A stretch of 64,000 nucleotides of DNA, from the IMG/VR virus record IMGVR_UViG_3300021142_000012, positions 1 to 64,000 of that record; one strand, written 5' to 3'. The translations under genes and the position numbers were made by a program. Numbering within the stretch: position 1 is the stretch's first letter; the number at the start of each line of letters is the position of its first letter. The notes beneath the pieces were generated by a model. That model did no database searches, had not been told where the DNA came from, and saw only the letters and a list, made by a program, of their open reading frames with translations. The stretch is from a virus. Positions 14,477-22,581 of this stretch are shown here, piece by piece.

Positions 14477-16745
14477 TTTACAAGCAGTATTTGAAAAAGC
14501 AATTGATACTGCTAAGAAACTACATCATGAATATTTAACAATAGAGCATCTGTTGTTTGCCATGTTGATGGAGGATACCTTTGCAAATTGCGTAACCGGA
14601 TATGGTGCTAACATCGACGAATTGAAAAAAGATCTAGCAGACTACTTACAAAATAAATGCCAAGAAATTACCGTAGAAGATGTTGTAGTTAAACCCAAAA
14701 AGACACAGGCAGTTGAACGCATTCTTAATCGTGCGTTTACACAAGTTCTATTTAATGGACGTCAACGCATTGAGCCAACTGATGCGTTCCTTGCTATGAT
14801 GGGCGAAAAACGTTCATGGGCATTATATTATATTCAAAAGGTCGGCATTGATAAAGACAAGTTTAATGACTATGTTAACAATACCGTTGAAGAAAGTCCA
14901 GAGGAAGATGGACATGAAGATAACAGTAGTAGTTCAAAGGCACTAGCTTCATATACTACTAATCTTAATGATTCAGTTAAGAAAGGTAAAGTTGATCCGG
15001 TTATAGGCCGTATAGACGAACTAGAAAATATTGCCTTGGCCCTTGGCAGACGTAGTAAAAATAACATAATTCTAGTTGGAGATCCTGGAGTAGGTAAGAC
15101 TGCCATAGCAGAGGGACTTGCCTTCAATATCGTAAAAGGTGCCGTTCCGGATTTCTTAAAGGACTATACGGTCTATAACCTAGACATTAGTGCAATGCTT
15201 GCCGGTAGTAAATATCGTGGCGATTTTGAAGAACGCTTTAAAATGGTCTTGAAAGGTCTTTCTAAGAAAGGTAAGACTGTGTTGTTCATTGATGAAGCAC
15301 ACATGATCTCCGGTGCTGGATCTGCTAGCAACTCAGCTAACGATCTCGCTAACATGATGAAACCTGCTCTAAGCAAAGGCAATATCAAAGTTGTAGCATC
15401 AACTACATGGGAAGAATATCGTAAACACTTTGAAAAGGATCGTGCTTTGATGCGCCGTTTCCAACGCATCACTGTTGACGAGCCAACTGAAGAAGTATGT
15501 TTGCAGATCCTTAAGGGTATTAAGAAATACTATGAAGGATTCCATAATGTTAAGATTGACAATGAAGCATTACAAGCCGCAATTAAGTTGTCTGTTAAAT
15601 ATCAGACTGATAAAAAATTACCAGATAAGGCTATTGACTTAATCGATTTGGCTGCTTCACGCTTTAATCTAAAACTAGCAGAAGAACGAGTTATCACATC
15701 ACGCGAGATTCAATTTGAACTTGCTAAAATGACTAACATTCCTTTAGAGCAAGTTGCAGAAACAGAAAGTGCTCAAGTTATTGGACTACAGAACAAACTA
15801 GAATTAGATGTTTATGGTCAAGATGGCGCACTACAGGAAGTAGTTGATAAGATTATTGTTGCCCAAGCAGGATTAAAATCAGAAAATAAACCAATTGGAT
15901 CATTTGTATTCATGGGCCCAACAGGTTGCGGTAAGACTGAAACTGCTAAATCTTTATCTAAAAACCTAGGTGTTAAACTTCTACGTTTTGATATGAGTGA
16001 GTACCAGGAGAAGCATAGTATCTCTAAGTTAATTGGTAGCCCTCCGGGTTATGTTGGCTTCGAAGAAAATGCAGGACTATTGATTACACAGATCCAAGAA
16101 GCTCCTAATGCTGTTCTATTGCTAGACGAAGTTGAAAAAGCACATCCAGATGTAATGACAGTGCTGTTGCAAATCATGGATAATGGATTTGTTACTGGAT
16201 CAAATGGTAAACGAGCAGACTGCCGTAACTTAATTCTTATTCTTACTACTAATGCTGGTGCCGCTGATGCTGAAAAGAATACTATTGGATTCGGTGGACA
16301 AGAAAAAGATTATAGCGATAAAGAGCTTAAGAAATTCTTTACACCAGAATTCCGTAATCGACTTGATGCTATTATTACATTCAATAAACTATCTAAAGAC
16401 GTAATGGTCAAGATTGTTGATAAGTTTATCGAAGAGATTAGAGTACAAATTAAAGATAAAGGTATTCGTATCAAGGTTGATAAAGAAGCAGTTGAATGGT
16501 TAATTACTAAAGGCTTCGATCCTAAAATGGGTGCTCGTCCGTTAGCACGTGTTATTGACAAAGAAATTAAACGTGACCTTGCTCGTATGATGCTATTTGG
16601 TGATCTTAGAGCCGGTGGTTGGTTAACTGTTACTGTTGAAGATAATAAGCTTCGCTTAGTTGGTAAACCAAAGCCAGCTAAAACAGTACCATTGTTGACT
16701 ACTGATACTGCTACCGAGACAGAAGATGGAATACAAGGTAACTAG
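14457..16745 (+). CDS. clpA: ClpA-type AAA+ unfoldase
   Basis: 762 residues, the usual ClpA length. I use the ATG at 14457 (preceded by AAGGAAG) rather than an upstream TTG. Order: Clp N-domain (about 1-145), acidic linker, AAA D1 with GDPGVGKT (about 208-215) and Walker B LFIDEAH, then D2 with GPTGCGKT (about 487-494) and LLLDEVEKAHPD. There is no ClpB-type middle coiled coil. D2 has N-T-I-G-F at about 609-613, where ClpA and ClpX carry the IGL/IGF loop that docks on ClpP. No clpP is in the window, so host ClpP is the likely partner. It may redirect host proteolysis. Confidence 0.88.
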   Translation: MVEPSDNLQAVFEKAIDTAKKLHHEYLTIEHLLFAMLMEDTFANCVTGYGANIDELKKDLADYLQNKCQEITVEDVVVKPKKTQAVERILNRAFTQVLFNGRQRIEPTDAFLAMMGEKRSWALYYIQKVGIDKDKFNDYVNNTVEESPEEDGHEDNSSSSKALASYTTNLNDSVKKGKVDPVIGRIDELENIALALGRRSKNNIILVGDPGVGKTAIAEGLAFNIVKGAVPDFLKDYTVYNLDISAMLAGSKYRGDFEERFKMVLKGLSKKGKTVLFIDEAHMISGAGSASNSANDLANMMKPALSKGNIKVVASTTWEEYRKHFEKDRALMRRFQRITVDEPTEEVCLQILKGIKKYYEGFHNVKIDNEALQAAIKLSVKYQTDKKLPDKAIDLIDLAASRFNLKLAEERVITSREIQFELAKMTNIPLEQVAETESAQVIGLQNKLELDVYGQDGALQEVVDKIIVAQAGLKSENKPIGSFVFMGPTGCGKTETAKSLSKNLGVKLLRFDMSEYQEKHSISKLIGSPPGYVGFEENAGLLITQIQEAPNAVLLLDEVEKAHPDVMTVLLQIMDNGFVTGSNGKRADCRNLILILTTNAGAADAEKNTIGFGGQEKDYSDKELKKFFTPEFRNRLDAIITFNKLSKDVMVKIVDKFIEEIRVQIKDKGIRIKVDKEAVEWLITKGFDPKMGARPLARVIDKEIKRDLARMMLFGDLRAGGWLTVTVEDNKLRLVGKPKPAKTVPLLTTDTATETEDGIQGN

Positions 16746-17379
16746 ACAGTTATTTCGGAACAAATACCAATACAAAATTGTGTTGGTATCTTCTGGTGCT
16801 CAATGTTTTAGATCGGGTGATCTTGATGCTATCTATGAACAGTTGACTAAACTTATTCCGTTAGTCGGTTCCGATCAAATTGAGCAGCGTAGTCATTACT
16901 GGGCAATTACTAAGATTAAAAGCAAGGAAGAATTGGATCACTGCTTTAAATTGCACAAACAACTATCTAAAATGTCTGATTTTGAGATCAGGATAGAAAG
17001 CCCGTGGATTACTGTTTACAGTAATAATAAAGCTGATATCGATAATCTTAAAAAAATAGATGTAACAAAAGTCAAGTATATTAGCGAGCCAGCTAAAAAT
17101 AGTGTGTTAGAGCAAGGCGTTGTAATCATGACCAGTGATGATTATGACTATAAAGTTACTATGGGTAAGACAACCAAGGAGTATTTGGCCTTTGTTGAAT
17201 GGGCTGAAACTAATAAAAAACTAAAGCTAACTAAGAGCTGTATTAGAGATCTTAGTAAAAATATGTCCTGGGGCGGAACCCATTTTTATGTAGCAGGCGA
17301 AAAAAACTTGTTGCTAGCTAAGATGCATTTAGGTGGCAGTATCAATAAAATCGAGCGTGTAGTCAAATCAGACCAATAG
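16726..17379 (+). CDS. Hypothetical protein after clpA
   Basis: 217 residues, starting 20 bp inside clpA, thus co-translated. Mixed alpha/beta, Lys-rich, with DYDYKVTMGKTTKEYLAFVEW and MSWGGTHFYVAG as notable stretches but no known motif. Given its position it could be an adaptor or partner for the ClpA-like unfoldase, but that rests on gene order only. I do not recognise it. Confidence 0.6.
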   Translation: MEYKVTRQLFRNKYQYKIVLVSSGAQCFRSGDLDAIYEQLTKLIPLVGSDQIEQRSHYWAITKIKSKEELDHCFKLHKQLSKMSDFEIRIESPWITVYSNNKADIDNLKKIDVTKVKYISEPAKNSVLEQGVVIMTSDDYDYKVTMGKTTKEYLAFVEWAETNKKLKLTKSCIRDLSKNMSWGGTHFYVAGEKNLLLAKMHLGGSINKIERVVKSDQ

Positions 17380-17397
17380 TTCGAAATTGTTATTACG

Positions 17398-17404
17398 ATA
17401 AATA
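17398..17404 (+). promoter_or_regulatory. Late-type promoter motif ATAAATA
   Basis: ATAAATA in CGATAAATAG lies 47 bp before the ATG at 17451, in one of the few gaps on this strand. It is well placed to start the block of capsid-targeting-like genes late in infection. Confidence 0.5.
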
Positions 17405-17450
17405 GTATATCCGTAGCTAACGGGCTATGCTATATTATATTGGGCTAAAA

Positions 17451-17822
17451 ATGCGTATTACAGAACTATTAGAAGGTAAAAAATTCGACGATTTAGAGTT
17501 TGTTCAAAAAACAGGCGATAAGGATGAGATCAACTTTGATCTAGTCGATGATCTAACACATTTCATGCATAATGACGATAATGTATATAGAAATCACGTT
17601 TATCCAGTTGTTGCTAAATGTATACATCTTCTAAAAACTAAACAAGATTTCAAGCCTACAGTGTTTGAAAAAGCAGCACAAGAGTGCTATAAATTATATT
17701 TACAAGAGTATCCAATTCGCCACCTTCCAGACGAACTTGATAAAGATGATTGTAAAAAAGTCTGTGAAAAACTATACAACGATTTCAAACAACATCACGC
17801 AGACGGTCTGTATAAGGACTAA
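17451..17822 (+). CDS. Unknown protein, capsid-targeting-like N-terminus MRITELLE
   Basis: 123 residues from the ATG at 17451; an ATG at 17427 would add MLYYIGLK, but the later start aligns with the MR-x-x-E-L/I-L-E openings of genes downstream. The sequence MRITELLE ends in a L-x-E site like those cut by the T4 prohead protease (gp21, consensus I/L-x-E). The body is acidic and helical (NFDLVDDLTHFMHNDDNVYR). No known fold seen. First of a run of genes with similar N-termini; possibly an internal head protein. Confidence 0.6.
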   Translation: MRITELLEGKKFDDLEFVQKTGDKDEINFDLVDDLTHFMHNDDNVYRNHVYPVVAKCIHLLKTKQDFKPTVFEKAAQECYKLYLQEYPIRHLPDELDKDDCKKVCEKLYNDFKQHHADGLYKD

Positions 17823-17824
17823 TC

Positions 17825-19018
17825 GTGCTGTTACGAGAGCTATTCCTCAGTGAAGCCGAAGTTGCGCCAGTTAAACAATTGGGCAGAACTTTTAACCACC
17901 TTGAAGATTTAGCTTTCTTACATAATTCAACGGGTGCAATTGAAGCACTAGATCATCTTAAAGAACTTACTGCCGGCAAAGGCGAACAATTAAGATTAAA
18001 GTGGGATGGTAGTCCACAGATATATTGGGGACGAGATGAACAAGGTACATTTGTTCTTGCTGGTCATAATCAATGGCTACGTAGAGTGAAACCTAGTCGC
18101 CCGGAAGATGTTCAAGATTTTATTGCTAACCAAAGCGGCAGTCCTAAGACTCCAGAAGAAAAGGCAGAACGTGATCGTTTTGCACAACACTTTTCATCAC
18201 TATGGCCAATCTTTGAATCTGCAACACCTGCTAAATTCCGTGGCTATGTTTATGCCGATGCACTATTTCTAAGCCAGCCACCGATGGATGCTAATGGTGT
18301 TTACAACTTCCATCCTAATCCGAAAAGCAAAACAGTCTATCATGTTAAGAGCAATAGTCAGTTAGGTAAAAGAATCGCCGGTGCAGAGATTATGGTTGTA
18401 GGACATGGAATTTTTGAACAGTTCGGTGCTCCGGATAATACACAACAGCCGAAAGCCAGTTTTGATGAATTTAATTCAAACCCACAATTAATTGTTATGG
18501 GGCCAGAGTATGTATCGACTCCGACTAAAGTAGATACGCAAGAAATTGATCGTGTTGAAGCAGACATTAAACAATCTGCTAGTGTTATTGATAGTTTCCT
18601 AGCAATAGCATCTACCCCAGGTGCAGGTTTGAGCAATTTAAAAGAAGGTGTACTATATCCATTTGTTAATTGGGCAGCGAAAACTAGTCAATTAGATAAT
18701 TTAAGTAGTGATTTATTTTATAGTTGGTTAGCACAACAAGATACTAAAAAAGTTAGCCAGCCTAAGAAAGATAAAATTTCAAGTCCACACTATACACCAG
18801 CACTAGATGCAATCTTTAGAATTGTGTTAGAGATCATGACACTTAAAGAACATGTAATGAGTCAAGCAGCTGAAGGTTCAACTAGCGATGTGTGGGCAAC
18901 TAACGGTGAAGGACATGTTCGTTATAAAAGTCCACATCACCAGTTTAGTCACGTTAAGTTTGTACCTCGAAGAGATATTCAAACAGCTAATGGCCATATT
19001 CCGGCTTGGACACCATAA
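17825..19018 (+). CDS. Nucleotidyltransferase/ligase-like protein (KxDG motif)
   Basis: 397 residues, GTG start preceded by AAGGA. The N-terminus MLLRELFLSE has a L-x-E prohead-protease-like site. Residues 55-70 (LRLKWDGSPQIYWGRD) hold K-W-D-G, resembling motif I (KxDG) of covalent nucleotidyltransferases such as DNA and RNA ligases. Later GYVYADALF, LKEGVLYPF (like motif IV, EGxV) and HVKFVP (like motif V) fall in the right order. Spacing and weak motif III/V leave doubt; it may be a divergent or inactive member. It is fused by TAATG to the cytidylyltransferase-like gene, suggesting a joint task in nucleotide or RNA-end chemistry. Confidence 0.5.
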   Translation: MLLRELFLSEAEVAPVKQLGRTFNHLEDLAFLHNSTGAIEALDHLKELTAGKGEQLRLKWDGSPQIYWGRDEQGTFVLAGHNQWLRRVKPSRPEDVQDFIANQSGSPKTPEEKAERDRFAQHFSSLWPIFESATPAKFRGYVYADALFLSQPPMDANGVYNFHPNPKSKTVYHVKSNSQLGKRIAGAEIMVVGHGIFEQFGAPDNTQQPKASFDEFNSNPQLIVMGPEYVSTPTKVDTQEIDRVEADIKQSASVIDSFLAIASTPGAGLSNLKEGVLYPFVNWAAKTSQLDNLSSDLFYSWLAQQDTKKVSQPKKDKISSPHYTPALDAIFRIVLEIMTLKEHVMSQAAEGSTSDVWATNGEGHVRYKSPHHQFSHVKFVPRRDIQTANGHIPAWTP

Positions 19019-19650
19019 TGCGATTAAGAGAACTATACGAATCTACTCATAAAGCTACTGTTGCTTTTTGCTTCGGCCGTTTTAATCCGCCACATCAGGG
19101 ACATGCTCGGGTATGGGAAGCAGTTAAGCATGCCGGTCAACATTGGTACATAGGAACTAATCCCGGTACTATTGGTCCTAACGATCCATTACCGTTCGAT
19201 GTTAAAACTGCTTGGATGACTGCTATCGATCCTAGTATACAAGGACACATACTAGGTGAAACAAGTATTGTTACATTGGCTGCACGAATTTATCAACAAG
19301 TAGGCGATGGCGCAACTATTGCCTACGTAACCGACGCAACTGACTGGGCATGGGCTGGCAAGTTATTGCATCAATATAACGGAAAGGAAAGTACACATGG
19401 TTACTTTAATTTTTCTAAGATTATCCATGTACCGAGCCCACGTGTAAGCAGTGCCACTGCATTACGCACTGCTGCTCGTGCAGGAGATATGAATGCATTT
19501 TATCAAGCAGCAGGTACAGATCCCAACTTAGAAGTTAATGGTCAACACTACTACGATACTGTTGTTGCCGCAGTTGGACAACAACCTGAAAAAGTTAAAA
19601 AAGTTAAAAAGGAAAAAGAAAATGGAAGAGAAATATCACCTAGCACTTAA
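19018..19650 (+). CDS. Cytidylyltransferase/NMNAT-like nucleotidyltransferase
   Basis: 210 residues. The ATG overlaps the preceding stop (TAATG) and gives MRLRELYE, another targeting-like opening ending in L-x-E. Then AFCFGRFNPPHQGHARVWE (HxGH at 26-29) and RVSSATALR (ISSTxxR-like, about 146-154) are the two signatures of the nucleotidyltransferase alpha/beta-phosphodiesterase superfamily (NMNAT, PPAT, cytidylyltransferases). Substrate cannot be told; NMN or a sugar/lipid phosphate are options. The C-terminus is Lys-rich. The next gene begins 29 bp inside it. Confidence 0.75.
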   Translation: MRLRELYESTHKATVAFCFGRFNPPHQGHARVWEAVKHAGQHWYIGTNPGTIGPNDPLPFDVKTAWMTAIDPSIQGHILGETSIVTLAARIYQQVGDGATIAYVTDATDWAWAGKLLHQYNGKESTHGYFNFSKIIHVPSPRVSSATALRTAARAGDMNAFYQAAGTDPNLEVNGQHYYDTVVAAVGQQPEKVKKVKKEKENGREISPST

Positions 19651-20059
19651 GACAGCATTTGCTAGCGAATTTAGTTTCTATCTAAAAGCACATAATTTTC
19701 ATTGGAATGTTGAAGGTCCACTATTTGCTCAGTTGCATGAATTGTTTCAAACTATCTACGAAGAAGTATATGGAGCAATAGATCCTTTTGCAGAACACCT
19801 ACGTGCTTTACAAGTATATGCTCCTGCAAGTCTGCAAAAATTCAGTATGTTGACTACTGTACAAGATGAAAATCATGTTCCGGATTGGAGCAGTATGCTA
19901 CAAGAGTTGTTATCAGATAGTGAAAAGATGGCTAACATATTCCGCATTACATTTGAAATGGCTGAACAGCACGGAGATCACGGACTTAGTAACTTTCTCG
20001 CAGATCGCCAGGATCAACATAAGAAGCATAGCTGGATGTTACGTAGTTCATTAAAATGA
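19622..20059 (+). CDS. dps: Dps-like ferritin-fold protein
   Basis: 145 residues from the ATG at 19622 (after AAAAGGAAAAAG). The Dps pattern is complete: NFHWNVEG (His 27), LHELF (His 39) and D-x-x-x-E in IDPFAEHLRAL (Asp 54, Glu 58), the inter-subunit ferroxidase ligands. Dps dodecamers oxidise and store iron and shield DNA from peroxide. There is no obvious Lys-rich DNA-binding N-tail. It overlaps the nucleotidyltransferase gene and ends with an ATGA overlap. A phage copy may protect phage DNA during infection. Confidence 0.8.
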   Translation: MEEKYHLALKTAFASEFSFYLKAHNFHWNVEGPLFAQLHELFQTIYEEVYGAIDPFAEHLRALQVYAPASLQKFSMLTTVQDENHVPDWSSMLQELLSDSEKMANIFRITFEMAEQHGDHGLSNFLADRQDQHKKHSWMLRSSLK

Positions 20060-20352
20060 AACAGTATCGTATCTCTACTGAAAATCTAAATCAAGATAGT
20101 CCAGAGGACTGTTTACTAGATCCTAACGATCCTGTAAATGAAATTAAAAGTTTACAATATCTAGCTGGACTAGGACATAGTGCCAGATTACATGAGTATA
20201 AAGTAGAGCAGGGTAGTAACATTTCAGTCACTGGAAGTGAAAAGGCACAAATACAAAGAGAGCTAAATATTAAACCGGGTGACTTAGAATGGTTTAAGTT
20301 ATGGTTTAGCCGTCCTTACTGGAATGGCACTCCTCCGGAGTTTAAAGGGTAA
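20056..20352 (+). CDS. Hypothetical 98-residue protein
   Basis: Starts in ATGA overlap with the Dps gene. Acidic N-terminus (SPEDCLLDPNDPVNEIKSLQYLAG) given here as two parts: SPEDCLLDPNDPVNEI and KSLQYLAGLG. The C-terminus is aromatic (WFKLWFSRPYWNG). No targeting-like opening and no known motif. Related small proteins occur in marine T4-like phages, as far as I can judge from style. Function unknown. Confidence 0.55.
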   Translation: MKQYRISTENLNQDSPEDCLLDPNDPVNEIKSLQYLAGLGHSARLHEYKVEQGSNISVTGSEKAQIQRELNIKPGDLEWFKLWFSRPYWNGTPPEFKG

Positions 20353-20354
20353 GT

Positions 20355-20750
20355 ATGAAAATTTTAGATATTATTTCTAAAACACCAGAAGTTATCGTCG
20401 AAAGAACTGGTAAACCGCATCCACATCATGATGCTGTGCATCAAGGATTCAGTCGCCAGCGTGATCCAGGTGGGTACTATCCTTCGTATCATCAGTACAG
20501 AACTGGTATGGCTATTAGTATGGCTGATGGCAGTAAGAAAAAATTAGATGTTGATCACGAAAGTTGGATGGGTCCATATTGGACTTTCCATCCTTATACT
20601 GACGTAGAACACGATATGATTCAACAGACAAAACGCAGTGTTCCTACAGAATACGATCAAGTCAAGCCTCGTACTCCTAGTAAAGAACCCAATGAAATAC
20701 ATAGAGTTAGCCCAGTAGCTGCTCAAAAACGAAATAAACACGGAATATAA
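20355..20750 (+). CDS. Unknown protein, paralogue of the next gene; targeting-like N-terminus
   Basis: 131 residues. Opens MKILDIISKTPEVIVE, ending in an I-x-E site. It shares a plan with the next gene, also 131 residues: a His-rich start (PHPHHDAVHQ), a tyrosine/arginine centre (YHQYRTGMA), and the end motif SPVA-x-x-K-R/K-NK-x-G-I/V. It holds KKKLDVDHESW, close to KKLDVDHDGD in the gene at 21369. Likely a tandem duplication. Possible internal head protein; function unknown. Confidence 0.6.
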   Translation: MKILDIISKTPEVIVERTGKPHPHHDAVHQGFSRQRDPGGYYPSYHQYRTGMAISMADGSKKKLDVDHESWMGPYWTFHPYTDVEHDMIQQTKRSVPTEYDQVKPRTPSKEPNEIHRVSPVAAQKRNKHGI

Positions 20751-20751
20751 T

Positions 20752-21147
20752 ATGAGAGCCAGTGAATTTATACGCAAGCAGATAGCAGAAGATGTTCCTT
20801 ATGCTGGCAAAGGTGCTAAAAAATTGCATCCACATCAATTACAAGCACTTAAAAATGCTATGAGTGTACCTAATATTAGCATGAATAAGTCCAATGGTAG
20901 TCCTTATATGCAGTATCGATTCGGTATGGCTATGGCTAATCCTAACATGGAGCCTGCTGGTCCTATGAGCGGCGATCCCTTAATCACAGCCTACACTGAT
21001 GCAGAAATGCAAAAAGTTAAAGATGCTGCTAAAACTGTAGGTGCAGGTGCTATTACTCATATTAGCGATGGTATTAGTAACGAACCTGTAGAAACAAATA
21101 AAGTAAGTCCTGTAGCTAGTCCTAAGAAGAACAAATACGGAGTATAA
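20752..21147 (+). CDS. Unknown protein, paralogue of the previous gene; MRASEFIRKQIAE opening
   Basis: 131 residues. The opening MRASEFIRKQIAE is the one most like the T4 internal-protein targeting peptide (MKTYQEFIAE), with the same E-F-I and I-A-E features. The body matches the preceding protein: LHPHQ, MQYRFGMAM, and the C-terminal SPVASPKKNKYGV. The last codons contain CGGAG, which serves as ribosome site for the next gene, as in the preceding pair. Function unknown. Confidence 0.6.
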   Translation: MRASEFIRKQIAEDVPYAGKGAKKLHPHQLQALKNAMSVPNISMNKSNGSPYMQYRFGMAMANPNMEPAGPMSGDPLITAYTDAEMQKVKDAAKTVGAGAITHISDGISNEPVETNKVSPVASPKKNKYGV

Positions 21148-21148
21148 T

Positions 21149-21340
21149 GTGAGAATCCGTGAAATATTAGAATCAGCTACAGCAGGTGCTACAAGCGCAG
21201 GAAACATTGCTAGTGTGGCTAATCCTAAGGTTGCCTATAGTAAAAAGACAGCACAACCTAAGAAAAAAGACGGTACAGCCGTGAACGCTGTAGATATGAA
21301 GGGCGTGAGTTTATTCGGCGGCCCAATGATAAAACGATAA
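21149..21340 (+). CDS. Small basic protein, MRIREILE opening
   Basis: 63 residues, GTG start 6 bp after CGGAG. MRIREILE ends in an I-x-E site; the rest is Ala/Gly/Thr/Ser then Lys-rich (KKTAQPKKKD), with no fold visible. After cleavage it would be a flexible basic peptide of about 55 residues, like T4 internal head peptides that bind DNA. The stop codon forms part of the ATAAATA late motif. Confidence 0.6.
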   Translation: MRIREILESATAGATSAGNIASVANPKVAYSKKTAQPKKKDGTAVNAVDMKGVSLFGGPMIKR

Positions 21341-21343
21341 ATA
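21337..21343 (+). promoter_or_regulatory. Late-type promoter motif ATAAATA
   Basis: CGATAAATAC, 26 bp before the ATG at 21369; its TAA is the stop of the gene upstream. Same design as at 11554 and 47362. Confidence 0.5.
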
Positions 21344-21368
21344 CATAAAGATAACGGAGTTTACCAAA

Positions 21369-22577
21369 ATGCAAGATAACATGAATCCAGCAAGCGACCC
21401 AAGTCACGTAGATCGTGAAGGTGCTATGGCCAAATCTGACTTATACAAGTTAGCTAATTATTCGCTTAAATTATTCAAAAAACTACATGACGATGATCAG
21501 TTAGAAGGTTGGGTACAAGCTAAAGTTACTAAGGCTGCTGACTATATTGCATCAGTGTACCATTATCTAGAATATGAAATGAAGTTTAGTGAATATGGTA
21601 AGCATCTTGATGATGTTGAAACACTAAGTGAAAGCCAACGTGCAGAATTAAAATCACGTTTGTTTGAAGCTAAAGAAAAAATGAAAGAGCTAAAAAAGGC
21701 TCAGGCTAAGAAAGCTCAAGGTAAAGAAGAAGTTAAAGAAGGTACAGAAATGTGCCCAACTTGCGGTACTCCACACGCTGTTGCTACACCAATTAGTGCA
21801 AAAGCAAAAGCGGCTGCTGAAAAACATAGAAAGTTACATGCATTTGTTGATAAGAAAATTAAAGATGCAAACGGCAATGGTATTCCAGACGACGAAGAAG
21901 TCGATGAGTGTGAAACTACCGCAATGCCAATGACTGTAGCTGAAACTGCTGAAAAGACCAGCGAACGTAACATTGAAATGAAAAAACAAGGTGGCGGAAC
22001 TGTTAAAGTTAAAGCTACTCAATATAAAGGTCATCAAAGCAAGGCTGCTGATAAAGAAGCTAAAAAAGATCTTGACGAAGCTGGTAAAGATCCTAAAGCT
22101 AAAAAAGATTATGATCATGATGGACATATTGAATCTGCAAAGGACGAAGTATGGGGTTCACGTGCTAAAGCTGCTGCCAAAGCGGGTAAGCCATTTAAAG
22201 AAAGTTTAAAAGGCGGACAAAAGAAATTAGATGTTGACCATGATGGCGATATCGAAGCTGATGACCTAGCAGACTTACGTGCTGGTAAGAAAGCTAAAGA
22301 AAAGAAAGTCGATGAAGCTAAACCAAGTGCCGGTCTAAGCAAGGCTAAAAAATCTTCTATTGTTAAGAAAGCTAAAGCAGGCGGCGACATTGGTAAGCCA
22401 GGTAAGAGTTTTGACAAAGTGGCTAAAGCCGCAGGTGGTGGTGAGAAAGGCGAAAAGATTGCCGCTGCTGCTATGTGGAAAAATGCTAAAGAGTCAGTTG
22501 AACTAACACCAGTTGCTATTAACGAATCATCAGATTTAAATCGTCTAAAAGCATTAACAAAACATTTACTAGGTTAA
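21369..22577 (+). CDS. Lys/Ala-rich protein with EF-hand-like loops and CxxC
   Basis: 402 residues. Residues 1-115 are helical and charged; a CPTCGTPH motif (about 130-137) looks like half a zinc ribbon. Three calcium-loop-like motifs follow: DANGNGIPDDEE, DYDHDGHIES and DVDHDGDIEADD. The rest is extremely Lys/Ala-rich. The C-terminus ESSDLNRLKALTKHLLG matches that of the next gene (ESTELDQLKELTSKILKG). High charge, low complexity and context suggest a capsid core or internal protein. AACGGAG precedes the ATG. Function inferred only loosely. Confidence 0.6.
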   Translation: MQDNMNPASDPSHVDREGAMAKSDLYKLANYSLKLFKKLHDDDQLEGWVQAKVTKAADYIASVYHYLEYEMKFSEYGKHLDDVETLSESQRAELKSRLFEAKEKMKELKKAQAKKAQGKEEVKEGTEMCPTCGTPHAVATPISAKAKAAAEKHRKLHAFVDKKIKDANGNGIPDDEEVDECETTAMPMTVAETAEKTSERNIEMKKQGGGTVKVKATQYKGHQSKAADKEAKKDLDEAGKDPKAKKDYDHDGHIESAKDEVWGSRAKAAAKAGKPFKESLKGGQKKLDVDHDGDIEADDLADLRAGKKAKEKKVDEAKPSAGLSKAKKSSIVKKAKAGGDIGKPGKSFDKVAKAAGGGEKGEKIAAAAMWKNAKESVELTPVAINESSDLNRLKALTKHLLG

Positions 22578-22581
22578 TATC

